Below, in pieces: positions 33,753 to 43,354 of a stretch of 64,000 nt of DNA (within the stretch, counting starts at the first letter, position 1; each line of letters starts with the position of its first letter). A program made the position numbers and the translations under genes. This stretch comes from CAWJPY01 sp963844865 (GTDB lineage Bacteria > Acidobacteriota > Thermoanaerobaculia > Thermoanaerobaculales > Sulfomarinibacteraceae), in NCBI GenBank assembly GCA_963844865.1, contig CAWJPY010000013.1, positions 248,001 to 312,000 of the forward strand, given 5' to 3'. The notes under the pieces were generated by a model that worked only from the letters and a program-made list of their open reading frames with translations, was not told the origin of the DNA and searched no databases.

Positions 33753-34646
33753 TCACGTGTAGATCAGCTCGGGGAGGTTGATCGCGTCCCAGTAGGAGAA
33801 CACGGGACCGTGCAGACAGGTGAAGGTGTAGCCCACGGCGCAGTGGCCGCACTTGCCGATGCCGCACTCCATGCGGCGCTCCAGGCTGAGGTAGATGCGG
33901 TCCTTGCCGAAGCCGGCGTCCACCAGCTTGGCGAGCATGAACTTGTAGAACACGGGTGGTCCGCAGGCCACGGCGAAGGTGCGGGCCACGTCCAGCTCCA
34001 CCAGGTCCAGCAGCTCCGTCACCACGCCCACCTCGCCCGACCAGGGCTGGCCGGCAGTGTTGTCGACGCTGAGCTTGATCTCGGCGTCGCCCCGGCGCCC
34101 CATGGACTCCAGCTCGTCGCGGAAGAGCATCTGGTCGGGGCTGCGGCTGCCGTACAGGAGAATGACCCGGCCGTAGTCGTGGCGGAGGTCGATGAGAAAC
34201 CGGAGGAGACCGCGCAGGGGCACCATGCCCAGGCCGCCTCCGACCAGCAGGAGATCGTGGCCCCGGAAGCGCTCCACCGGGAAGCCGTTCCCGAAGGGGC
34301 CGCGGATGCCAACCGTGTCCCCCTCCTTGACGTGGTCGAACAGATAGGAGGTGAGGGTGCCGGCGCGGCGGATGCCGAGCTGCAGGATGCCCGGCCGGGT
34401 GGGGGAGGAGGGAAGGGAGAACGGCGCCTCGCCGAACCCGAGGACGGACAGCTCGATGAACTGCCCTGGCCGGTAGGCGAAGCGTTGCGCCAGCTCCGGA
34501 TCCTCGAACCGGAGGTCGTAGAGCCGGATGTCCGGGACGAGGTCCAGGACCCTCATGATCCGGGCCGGCGCCGGCTGGAACGGGTTGGGGTCGGTGGCGG
34601 CGACCCGCGGCCCGGCGTGGACCGGCGGTGGGGGAGGGATCCTCAT
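33753..34646 (-). CDS. hydG: Group 3b hydrogenase FAD/NAD(P)-binding (gamma) subunit
   Basis: A 297-residue flavoprotein of the ferredoxin-NADP reductase/PyrK-like family. FAD-binding YRPGQFIELSVLG and GIRRAGTLTSYL, pyridine-nucleotide-binding LLVGGGLGMVPLRGLLR, then VACGPPVFYKFM. The C-terminal CGIGKCGHCAVGYTFTC binds a [2Fe-2S] cluster. It exchanges hydride with NAD(P)H and electrons with HydB. The ATG overlaps the hydB stop (ATGA). The first ~25 residues are a Pro-rich extension (MRIPPPPPVHAGP). Confidence 0.94.
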   Translation of the reverse strand: MRIPPPPPVHAGPRVAATDPNPFQPAPARIMRVLDLVPDIRLYDLRFEDPELAQRFAYRPGQFIELSVLGFGEAPFSLPSSPTRPGILQLGIRRAGTLTSYLFDHVKEGDTVGIRGPFGNGFPVERFRGHDLLLVGGGLGMVPLRGLLRFLIDLRHDYGRVILLYGSRSPDQMLFRDELESMGRRGDAEIKLSVDNTAGQPWSGEVGVVTELLDLVELDVARTFAVACGPPVFYKFMLAKLVDAGFGKDRIYLSLERRMECGIGKCGHCAVGYTFTCLHGPVFSYWDAINLPELIYT

Positions 34647-35662
34647 GCGTCACCTCGTACGTGCTGGAAGACCTCGACCACGTTGATGCCGGTTGGACAG
34701 TTTTCGATGCAGCGCCCGCACCCTACGCACGACGGCATCCCGAACTCGCGGACGAAGGCGCTCTGCTTGTGGTAGTAGCGGTTGCGGACCCGGTCGGCCC
34801 GATCCGCACGGAAGTTGTGTCCACCCGCCACCACGGCGTAGTCCCGGTGCAGGCAGGAGTCCCACGTCCGCACTCTGCGCGCCCTGCCGTCGGGGTCCAG
34901 CACGTCGCGCACGTCGAAGCAGGAGCAGGTTGGACAGACCATGGAGCAGGACCCGCAGCACAGACACCTGGCGCCGATCTCGTCCCATACCGGGTCCTCG
35001 CTCTTGAGCTCGAGCACGAAGGGGAGATCGGCGATGTCAAGGTCGAGCTGGAAGGCGTGCCGGCGCTCGCGCAGGCGCACCAGGTAGTCGCGCGTGTCCT
35101 GGCGGGTGGCGGCCTCGAACAGGTGAGCGTTGGCGCGCACGATGTCGTCGCCGCGGGACGTGCCGACGGCGACGAGGGTGCGCTCCGCGAGGGGGGTCAG
35201 GAAGAGGTCGAAGCCGCTGTCGCTGGTGGATGTGTCCAGGGAGTGGCAGAAGCACTTGTCGTCCGGCCAGCAGCCGTACCCAACCACCGTGAGCTGCTCC
35301 CGGTTCCAGCGGTAGTAGGGGTCGGCGTAGTCGGAGAGGAGCAGAAGATCGAGGATCCGGAGGGCGTGGATGTCGCATGGATGGGCGCCGAGCAGCACCT
35401 GACGCCCGCGGTCGCCGTTGCCACAGACGGAGGGGGGGGCACCTCTGCCGCCCTCGAGCATGACGAGGGACGGCTCCAGGAGCAGCTTCTTGAAGGGCAG
35501 AATCGTGCGCAGGGCATCGGGTCTGGCTTGGGTGGGGTCGCTGATCCTCTCGAGTGTGAAGACCTCGGGTGCCCGCTCCACGGGCGCCCAGACCGCGCCC
35601 CATGCACCGAGGGCTGTGACCAGCTCGGGCAGGAGCTCCGTCTTCATGCGCAGGATCTGCAT
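34643..35662 (-). CDS. hydB: Group 3b hydrogenase Fe-S (beta) subunit
   Basis: A 339-residue protein of the anaerobic sulfite reductase A/HydB family. Two ferredoxin-type motifs near the C-terminus, CLCCGSCSMVCPTCSCF and CVGCGRCIENCP, bind two [4Fe-4S] clusters. Earlier, LLGAHPCDIHALRILD and YADPYYRWNRE are family-typical. It connects the hydrogenase core to HydG. ATG at 35662 follows GAGGTGAG; GTG at 35671 is less likely because it overlaps that ribosome site. A CRP/FNR-type palindrome lies directly upstream. Confidence 0.94.
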   Translation of the reverse strand: MQILRMKTELLPELVTALGAWGAVWAPVERAPEVFTLERISDPTQARPDALRTILPFKKLLLEPSLVMLEGGRGAPPSVCGNGDRGRQVLLGAHPCDIHALRILDLLLLSDYADPYYRWNREQLTVVGYGCWPDDKCFCHSLDTSTSDSGFDLFLTPLAERTLVAVGTSRGDDIVRANAHLFEAATRQDTRDYLVRLRERRHAFQLDLDIADLPFVLELKSEDPVWDEIGARCLCCGSCSMVCPTCSCFDVRDVLDPDGRARRVRTWDSCLHRDYAVVAGGHNFRADRADRVRNRYYHKQSAFVREFGMPSCVGCGRCIENCPTGINVVEVFQHVRGDA

Positions 35663-35672
35663 GAGGCTCACC

Positions 35673-35690
35673 TCGTGAAAAAAATCACAT
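35673..35690. promoter_or_regulatory. CRP/FNR-family palindrome before hydB
   Basis: The 18-mer TCGTGAAAAAAATCACAT fits TTGTGA-N6-TCACAA at ten of the twelve defined positions. It lies 11 bases before the hydB ATG, covering the leader, where a bound regulator would be expected to block transcription or translation start. Confidence 0.5.
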
Positions 35691-35723
35691 AGCCCTGGTT
35701 TTCAATATGGGTCGCGAGCGCGA

Positions 35724-36452
35724 CTACGGCAAGGGCGCCGGCGAGGATTCCGGGACCCCGGAGGCCACGCGCTTCCGGGTGTGCACATAGTGTGCGCTCC
35801 AGTCCTCCAGCTTCTCGGCGGAAGGGCAGGTGAGGGCGAGGGCGGTGGCCGCGATGACGAAGAGCGCCGCGGTGATGGCCACGAACCACGGCGGAAGGAG
35901 CTCGCCCACCGCCAGACGGGAGTAGAGGGTGACGATGGAGTGGGGCTTCGAGGGGTGAAGGTAGAGCTTGGCGATCCACACTCCGAACATGAAGTAGAAG
36001 AGCAGGAGATAGTTACGGCGCAGGCGGACGCGGACGGCGGTGAACCAGTCGATGAGGAAGTGGGCATGGCGGAGGTCGGCGGCCAGGATCTGCCGCCAGT
36101 CGGGGAGGTTGGGCCGCCCGTTGTGGGGTTGTAGCTGCTCGGCGAAGAAGCCGAACTCCAGGAGGTAGAGGCGCCACTTGCTGTGGTGGAGGTGGCGGTA
36201 GCGCCGGCCCTCGATGACGATGGAGATGCCGATGAGGGCCAGGCCCAGGAGGAGTGTGTAGTGAGGGACGTGCTCATCACCGAGGGTGAAGGTGGTGAGA
36301 CCGGTGGCCAGGATGATGGCCCAGTTGGAGGTGACGTCCAGCCGCTGCCGCCACACCGTCATGCGGTGCATCTCGCCTCGATAGAGGTGGGTGAGCGCGG
36401 TGTACGACCGCGCCGAGTCGAGGCTGGGGCGGGCGGTGTCCTGGGGCGTCAT
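35724..36452 (-). CDS. DUF2270 membrane protein
   Basis: A 242-residue protein with four hydrophobic segments in two pairs (WAIILATGLTTFTLG and YTLLLGLALIGISIVIEG; NYLLLFYFMFGVWIAKLYLH and FVAITAALFVIAATALAL) and conserved EGRRYRHLHHSKWRLYLLE and DLRHAHFLIDWFTAV, which match the DUF2270 family. Function unknown. It is transcribed in the same direction as hydBGDA, 61 bp upstream, and divergently from the pyrophosphatase gene. Confidence 0.8.
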   Translation of the reverse strand: MTPQDTARPSLDSARSYTALTHLYRGEMHRMTVWRQRLDVTSNWAIILATGLTTFTLGDEHVPHYTLLLGLALIGISIVIEGRRYRHLHHSKWRLYLLEFGFFAEQLQPHNGRPNLPDWRQILAADLRHAHFLIDWFTAVRVRLRRNYLLLFYFMFGVWIAKLYLHPSKPHSIVTLYSRLAVGELLPPWFVAITAALFVIAATALALTCPSAEKLEDWSAHYVHTRKRVASGVPESSPAPLP

Positions 36453-36879
36453 GTCGCCTCAACTCTAGCAGAGCGGCGGGCCCCCGGATCGACAAGACCC
36501 CTGCTTCGGAGTGGGTCGATCCGAGCTTGCGAAAATTTTCTCAAGCTCCTGGCATGCGCGGTTCCCGCGTGCTAGAGTATCCCGAGTACGACGAATAGAC
36601 CGGTCGAACGGGGCGAGCGAGCTTCCCATGAATGAGACCGAGGGCAAGGCAGGAGCTGGGTCCGGGATGGTTGAAGTCCGGACCGTTCCGGCGCTGTCCG
36701 GCGGGGTGCTGCCCCTCGTGATCTCGGGTCGGGGACCACGGCTCGCGACCGTTGCCGGGGGGCCGCCCACGTCCTGCTGCGCGGCCGCGATGCTCCATTG
36801 CAGCCGACCTCGCTCACGGTGTCGGGTGGCCCCGTGAGCTGGTGATCTTGGTTGGAAGGAGAAGAAGGAGGAGGAGACC
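36453..36879. promoter_or_regulatory. Divergent regulatory region between the DUF2270 gene and hppA
   Basis: 427 bp without a convincing gene. It holds a 26-bp palindrome (36523-36548, 12 of 13 pairs match, centre GAAAATTTTC), an inverted repeat CGGATCGAC/GTCGATCCG (36485-36493 and 36515-36523), and a hairpin at 36553-36573. About 300 bases of GC-rich leader precede hppA, ending in AAGGAGGAGGAGA. A candidate -10 TAGAGT lies at 36573-36578. I could not match the leader to a known riboswitch. Confidence 0.5.
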
Positions 36880-39093
<2,214 letters not shown>

Positions 39094-39120
39094 GCGCGAC
39101 AGCTCGAATCTGTAATCGAG

Positions 39121-39151
39121 GCGCCGGGCCCATGGGCCCGGCGCTTTCTTT
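39121..39151 (+). terminator. Intrinsic terminator of hppA
   Basis: An 11-bp stem GCGCCGGGCCC (39121-39131) pairs with GGGCCCGGCGC (39134-39144) across a two-base AT tip, followed by TTTCTTT. It begins 28 bp after the hppA stop. Confidence 0.9.
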
Positions 39152-39394
39152 GTGTCTCGGCAGCGGGCTCAGTGACATCGGTCCGCTCTGCTCCCGCGTC
39201 AGCGTGCGCGGCCGTGATCAGTGGCAGCGGCCGTGATCAGCGGTGGCAACCGCGGGCATGGCGTCGGGAACAGGTCACGTCGCGACCATCTGCGGGCACC
39301 AGCTTTGCCGTGGCGGCATGCATCGACGGGGTGCCGGGTGCCCTGCCTGGTGCTCCCGCAGCCTCTCGCTTCGGCGCGCTGGAGAGCTCCCGGT
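39152..39394. other. Intergenic region with short tandem repeats
   Basis: No gene seen. GGCCGTGATCAG occurs twice (39210-39221 and 39229-39240) with a 19-bp period, related to the cggcagcg-type intergenic repeat found elsewhere. The rest has no recognisable element. Confidence 0.4.
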
Positions 39395-40333
39395 CTAGCC
39401 TGCGCCCCCAGGGACCGTGGGCGCGGGACGCATCTGGCCCGTCACCATCCGCACGGGCGCGACGCCGAGAGCCGGAATGACCGGAAGCGGGGGGAGGTCG
39501 AGCGCCAGGGTGCCGGAGGCGCGCATCACCTGCAACGTGCCCAGGAAGGTCGCGAGGCGGTGGTCTTCTCTCGCCCCCCAGTCGCTCTCCACCAGCACGC
39601 GGCCACCCAGGGCCACGAGACGCATCGGCTCCAGGGTGAACCGGAGGTCGGGGTGGGGGTCGATGAGCCGGATCCATCCCCGCTGCTCGGGCTCGATGCG
39701 CCACACCGCCTCCTCGCCCGGCGCGAGCCCCCCCATCACCACGTGGTCGAACTCCTCCTCGAGCCACGGCTCGTCCTTCGTGGGCTCCAGCAACGTTGCC
39801 CGAAAGTGGATCAGGGAGATACGGTGGCCGGTCCCGTTCTCCACCTCCATCTCGATCACCGGCCACTCCAGGTAACCCTTGTGGCGCTTGAAGACCCGGG
39901 CCTCGCGGAAGCGGAAGCGCCGGAGCTCTCGGCGCGCGTCCTCCGTGGAGTCCTTCCAGTCCCGGAGGGCGGTCACCGCGGACCGCACCTCACGGACCCG
40001 CCGGTACCTGGCCTCGGCGACGACGCCGTCGACGGTCCTCCCGGCCAGAGGACGGAAGAGCTCCAGCACTGGTGCCGCCTGCTCATTCCCGACCTCCTCG
40101 AGGGTGAGCGTGTGCAGGGCCTGAGAGCCCACCAGGTAGGAGAGCGCCTCGCGGAAGCTGTCGAGATCGGACGGCGCCAGCTGCTCGCGCAGCTCGGAGA
40201 GCGAGTCCTGGAGACCGCTGAAGCTGGAGGGATCGACCGTGGTCGGACCGCAACCGGTCGCGGCCATGGCAAGGAGCGCGGCGGCCGCCGTCGGGCCGCG
40301 CCAGTTCCACCGAGCAGTGCTCGAGATCGCCAT
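39395..40333 (-). CDS. Predicted lipoprotein, unknown function
   Basis: A 312-residue protein. The N-terminus is a short basic region, a hydrophobic stretch and AMAATGC, a lipobox-like signal II site with Cys near residue 28. The mature part begins with a helical, charged region (LSELREQLAPSDLDSFREALSYLVG; a coiled coil is possible around DWKDSTEDARRELRRF). It continues as beta-rich sequence (YLEWPVIEMEVENGTGHRISLIHFRATL, PGEEAVWRIEP), like DUF-type E. coli lipoproteins with an Ig-like domain. AGGGAG precedes the ATG at 40333. The protein ends with a Pro/Gly tail. Confidence 0.7.
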   Translation of the reverse strand: MAISSTARWNWRGPTAAAALLAMAATGCGPTTVDPSSFSGLQDSLSELREQLAPSDLDSFREALSYLVGSQALHTLTLEEVGNEQAAPVLELFRPLAGRTVDGVVAEARYRRVREVRSAVTALRDWKDSTEDARRELRRFRFREARVFKRHKGYLEWPVIEMEVENGTGHRISLIHFRATLLEPTKDEPWLEEEFDHVVMGGLAPGEEAVWRIEPEQRGWIRLIDPHPDLRFTLEPMRLVALGGRVLVESDWGAREDHRLATFLGTLQVMRASGTLALDLPPLPVIPALGVAPVRMVTGQMRPAPTVPGGAG

Positions 40334-40515
40334 TGCTCCCTGCCTGGACATCCACCCTATCGCAGGGGCATGCGAGGACTTGGAGACCTCCGTCACACCC
40401 TGCCACGTTTCCAGACCGCTGGCAGCGGCAGCGACAGCGATCCGCGGCAGCGACGGTGACCGCGGACGGCGACAGGCACAGCGACCCCATAGATGCACAT
40501 GGCCACGTCAAAGCC

Positions 40516-40600
40516 GGTGCCTGGCACCCCGTCTCGATTCGACAGTACGCACATCGCTTCATCCGGAAGGGTGCCTGGCACCGTCTCTGGCGTACCCAGG
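40516..40600. repeat. Dispersed ~85-bp intergenic repeat, best copy
   Basis: Begins with GGTGCCTGGCACC, then CCGTCTCGATTCGACAG, TACGCACATCGCTTCATCC, a second GGTGCCTGGCACC and GTCTCTGGCGTACCCAGG. Related copies occur at 22276-22352, 50971-51110, 51994-52074, 57210-57308 and 57365-57445. Confidence 0.8.
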
Positions 40601-40605
40601 GCGGC

Positions 40606-40735
40606 GGGGCATGAAGGCCGAAACATCGTCAGGGGTGGCTGTGGCGTTGTGCGGGCGTGCCACTTCTGACGATTTTCGGGCGCGGGGCATTCACCGCGGG
40701 TGGGGCATGAAGGCCGAAACATCGTCAGAGGTGGC
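40606..40735. repeat. Direct and inverted repeat element downstream of sat
   Basis: A 34-bp unit (40606-40639; begins GGGGCATGAAGGCCGAAACA) recurs at 40702-40735 with one mismatch. An inverted, slightly diverged partial copy (GCCACTTCTGACGATTTTCG) lies between them at about 40659-40678, so 40618-40680 can fold as a hairpin. It may be a small mobile element remnant. Confidence 0.65.
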
Positions 40736-40753
40736 AACCTCGGGAAGCCCTCC

Positions 40754-40785
40754 GATAGAACAACGCCCCCGCCGCAGCGGGGGCG
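40754..40785 (-). terminator. Intrinsic terminator of the apr-qmo-sat operon
   Basis: On the minus strand CGCCCCCGC (40785-40777) pairs with GCGGGGGCG (40772-40764) around a four-base loop, then TTGTTCT. It begins 24 bp after the sat stop. Confidence 0.8.
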
Positions 40786-40808
40786 TCGAGAGAACACGAG
40801 TGGATCTG

Positions 40809-42077
40809 TTACTTCTTCGCCACATCTCCGGTGGCCGCTCCATGGAGCTTGACCTCCACCTTGTCCTCGAGGTTGTCGTAGTACTCCTTGAGCACCGCGA
40901 TCACCTCGGGCTTGGAGAACTCGGCCGGCACGGGCTTGCCCTCGCTCATGAGCTTGCGCAGGAGAGTTCCGGAGAGGAGGAGGCGCGCCCCACCCTGGTA
41001 CTGGCCGTTCTCGTCGATGACGGCCTTGGACTCGTGGGGGCAGGTCTTCATGGAGGCCATGGAGCCGCACTCGTAGCAGTAGAAGGTCCAGTCCATGCAC
41101 AGGGGCTTGAGCTGGAGGGCGTCCTGGGGGATCTCGAGGAAGATCTTCTGGGCGTCGAAGGGGCCGTAGTAGTCGCCGACGCCGGCGTGGTCGCGACCCA
41201 CGATGAGGTGCGAGCATCCGTAGTTCTGGCGGAACACGGCGTGCAGGAGGGCCTCCCGGGGACCGGCATAGCGCATGTCCAGGGGGTACCCGGCCATGGC
41301 CACGCGCTCCTTGCGGAAGTACTTGTTCACGAGGGCGTTGATCGCCTTGACGCGGACATCCGCCGGGATGTCGCCGGGCTTGAGCTTGCCGACGAGCTGG
41401 TGGATGTAGACGCCGTCACAGACCTCGATGGCGATCCAGGCCAGGTAGGCGTGGGAGCCGTGCATGGGGTTGCGCAGCTGCAGCGCGGCGACCGTGGACC
41501 AGCCGCGCTCGGTGAACATCTGGCGCGACTCGGCAGGCCGTTGGTAGAGGCCTTCGAACTGGGTCGGGAAGTACGACTCGGAGAGGACCTTGACCGGACC
41601 GGCGAGGTTGACGGGCGCCTGCGCCATGACCATCTTCACGCCCGGGTGTGCCTCGTCGGTCGTGCGGAAGACCTGGTTGCACTCGTGCGCCTTGTCGATG
41701 GTGTACTTCTCGGTCACCTTCATGGTGGCCATCAGCTCGTCGGTCTCGGCGTCGACGAGCGCCACCTCCTCGCCCTTGGCGATGGAGTCGGCCAGTGCCT
41801 GCTCGGCGGACAGCGTGATGGGGATCGGCCAGAAGAGGCCCTTCTTGGACGGCATGGAGTAGCTGTCGCAGATGCCCTTCCAGTCGTCGTGCCCCATGAA
41901 GCCGTCCAGCGGCGTGAAGCCGCCGATTCCGAGCATGATCAGGTCGCCGGTTTCGCGGCTGGTAAGGGGCACCTTCTTCATGCCCTGGGCGCGCTTGACC
42001 TCGGCCGCCAGCGCCTCGCCCTCCAGCAGCAGGGGCTTCAACGTCGGGCTTCCATGTGGTGATACCAGTTGACTCAT
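40809..42077 (-). CDS. sat: Dissimilatory sulfate adenylyltransferase
   Basis: A 422-residue homo-oligomeric ATP sulfurylase interconverting sulfate + ATP with APS + PPi. PUA-like N-terminal domain (GGFTPLDGFM), catalytic QLRNPMHGSHAYL near 200-212 (HxxH retained as H206/H209; the usual HR is HG here), GRDHAGVGDYYG, and the zinc-ribbon CYECGSMASMKTCPH typical of dissimilatory enzymes. There is no fused APS kinase. It lies 66 bp after qmoC and ends the aprBA-qmoABC-sat operon. AAAGGAGGGAA precedes the ATG at 42077. Confidence 0.95.
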   Translation of the reverse strand: MSQLVSPHGSPTLKPLLLEGEALAAEVKRAQGMKKVPLTSRETGDLIMLGIGGFTPLDGFMGHDDWKGICDSYSMPSKKGLFWPIPITLSAEQALADSIAKGEEVALVDAETDELMATMKVTEKYTIDKAHECNQVFRTTDEAHPGVKMVMAQAPVNLAGPVKVLSESYFPTQFEGLYQRPAESRQMFTERGWSTVAALQLRNPMHGSHAYLAWIAIEVCDGVYIHQLVGKLKPGDIPADVRVKAINALVNKYFRKERVAMAGYPLDMRYAGPREALLHAVFRQNYGCSHLIVGRDHAGVGDYYGPFDAQKIFLEIPQDALQLKPLCMDWTFYCYECGSMASMKTCPHESKAVIDENGQYQGGARLLLSGTLLRKLMSEGKPVPAEFSKPEVIAVLKEYYDNLEDKVEVKLHGAATGDVAKK

Positions 42078-42143
42078 GAGGTTCCCTCCTTTGTGTTCAC
42101 GTACCCGGGGGCGGACCCGGCCGCCCGGAGTTTCTCGCTCGGC

Positions 42144-43163
42144 TCAGCTCGCGCCGGCAGGCGGCGTCGCAGCCATTCGTTGATGGACCATCGCCAGCGT
42201 GCGGTACAGGATGTGGGCGAACTTGGAGTACGGGAAGGTGACGAACAGGGTCATCACCAAACTTAGGTGGAGCAGGTACAAGGCAACGGCAGTGACCGGA
42301 GGCGCGACGAAGCGCAGCGCCTCGGTGAGAACGCCGCTGAAAATGACGGCCACAACCAGCCACAGGAAGAAGCGGTCGAAGGCGGTCGTGCGACCTACCT
42401 GTGGGTCATCCGAGCGTGCCCGGTTGACGAGCAGGAGCACGGCGCCGACCACCAGGGCCAGTGCGGAGATGTTGCCCAGCCACTTCACCCAGTGGTCGAG
42501 GGGCAGTGGGTAGTCGTGAGGCTGGGGCAGAGGGATCCAGGAGAAGATCGGCGCCTGGCGGTAGAGGTACAGGATGAGGATGGCGGAGGTGACCGCGGCC
42601 CCCACGAAGCCCCACATCACCAGGAGATGGCCGTAGTGTCGTTTCGTCGTGCCGCCGGTGCACTTGTTGAAGCGGGAGTGAGCGGCGATCTCGCCCAGCG
42701 CCGGCAACAGGTTGGCGAGGAAGGAGCCGTGCCGCTGGGCGCCCTCGCCGAGGCGCTTCCAGAAGCGCCGGCCGCTGATCACCGCGGCCGCCAGCACCCA
42801 CAGCGAGATGGCGATGTAGGTGACGTAGATCAGGGCGTGGGGCACGAACTCCTCGTAGTGGAAGCGACCGTCGAGGAAGGGCAGGGCCGGGTTGGCCGCG
42901 GGCACGGCGAGGCCGGTGGTGACGGCGAGGAGCACGACCCAGAACAGGATCGGGATGCCGATGAGCAGCGGCCAGCTGGTGCGGACGTTGCCCACCAGCC
43001 GTCCCATGAAGCTCGGGAAGGCGAAGGACTGGACGGCCATGCTGCGGGCGGCCTGCATGACATCGCCGGGTCGTGCGTCCCGTGGGCAGCGCACGTTGCA
43101 GTCGTTGCACTGGTGGCACAGCCACGGCCCGGGGTCCCCACCAGCCGGTCCTCCAGGCCCCAT
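42144..43163 (-). CDS. qmoC: QmoC, C-terminal part (frameshifted gene)
   Basis: This frame carries the second cysteine motif CHQCNDCNVRCPRDARPGD followed by the cytochrome-b-like membrane domain with about six helices (WPLLIGIPILFWVVLLAV; ALIYVTYIAISLWVLAAAV; HLLVMWGFVGAAVTSAILIL; ISALALVVGAVLLLV and others) and several histidines for heme b. It joins the N-terminal frame at a GGGG run (43136-43139 as CCCC on the plus strand); one extra G gives the continuous protein RLVGDPGPWLCHQC. QmoC passes quinol electrons to QmoAB and AprBA. Confidence 0.88.
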   Translation of the reverse strand: MGPGGPAGGDPGPWLCHQCNDCNVRCPRDARPGDVMQAARSMAVQSFAFPSFMGRLVGNVRTSWPLLIGIPILFWVVLLAVTTGLAVPAANPALPFLDGRFHYEEFVPHALIYVTYIAISLWVLAAAVISGRRFWKRLGEGAQRHGSFLANLLPALGEIAAHSRFNKCTGGTTKRHYGHLLVMWGFVGAAVTSAILILYLYRQAPIFSWIPLPQPHDYPLPLDHWVKWLGNISALALVVGAVLLLVNRARSDDPQVGRTTAFDRFFLWLVVAVIFSGVLTEALRFVAPPVTAVALYLLHLSLVMTLFVTFPYSKFAHILYRTLAMVHQRMAATPPAGAS

Positions 43164-43330
43164 TGGACGTAGAGCATCTGGCGGCGAGGGAATGGCGCGT
43201 CGGCAGGTGCGAGCTCGCAGACGCTGGAGCAGGTCGCGCACTGGAAACACTGGCCGGCCGTCTCTCCCCCGCGACCGCGCAGCTGGTCGCGGAAGTCCGC
43301 CGCCGGCGCAATTATGGGAACCGAAGCCAT
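42830..43330 (-). CDS. qmoC: QmoC, N-terminal part (frameshifted gene)
   Basis: Real QmoC sequence runs only from MASVPIIAPAADF through CFQCATCSSVCELAP (first [4Fe-4S] motif) and MLYVQWGLEDRLVG, about 65 residues. After this the frame turns into Ala/Ser/Pro-rich noise and stops at 42830, while homology continues in the other frame. AGGAGGT lies seven bases before the ATG at 43330. The repaired gene would encode ~395 residues, the normal QmoC size. Confidence 0.85.
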   Translation of the reverse strand: MASVPIIAPAADFRDQLRGRGGETAGQCFQCATCSSVCELAPADAPFPRRQMLYVQWGLEDRLVGTPGRGCATSATTATCAAHGTHDPAMSCRPPAAWPSSPSPSRASWDGWWATSAPAGRCSSASRSCSGSCSSPSPPASPCPRPTRPCPSSTVASTTRSSCPTP

Positions 43331-43354
43331 CGCCACACCTCCTTCCTCCTCCGA

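Larger units (their letters stand above)
40334..40808. other. 475-bp intergenic region made mostly of repeats
   Basis: In order: cggcagcgacagcga-like simple repeat (40425-40480), a full GGTGCCTGGCACC-bounded repeat (40516-40600), a direct/inverted repeat element (40606-40735), and the sat terminator (40754-40785). No gene is supported. Confidence 0.7.

Noticed and set aside
36607..36840. Possible short gene upstream of hppA (starting at ATG 36628)
   Set aside because: A stretch vaguely resembles the start of an aspartoacylase-like protein (VISGRGPRLATVAG), but the frame soon becomes Cys/Arg/Pro-rich and no remainder is found; at most a decayed fragment.
40480..40740. CRISPR array
   Set aside because: The repeats vary in spacing and sequence, contain palindromes and inverted copies, and no cas gene is in the window.
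41430..41470. Inactive sulfate adenylyltransferase
   Set aside because: Both catalytic histidines, GRDHAG and the zinc site are intact, so a single loop substitution does not justify calling it inactive.
42102..42127. Terminator between qmoC and sat
   Set aside because: A GC-rich stem can be drawn but it has a bulge and no T-run follows, so read-through into sat is expected.
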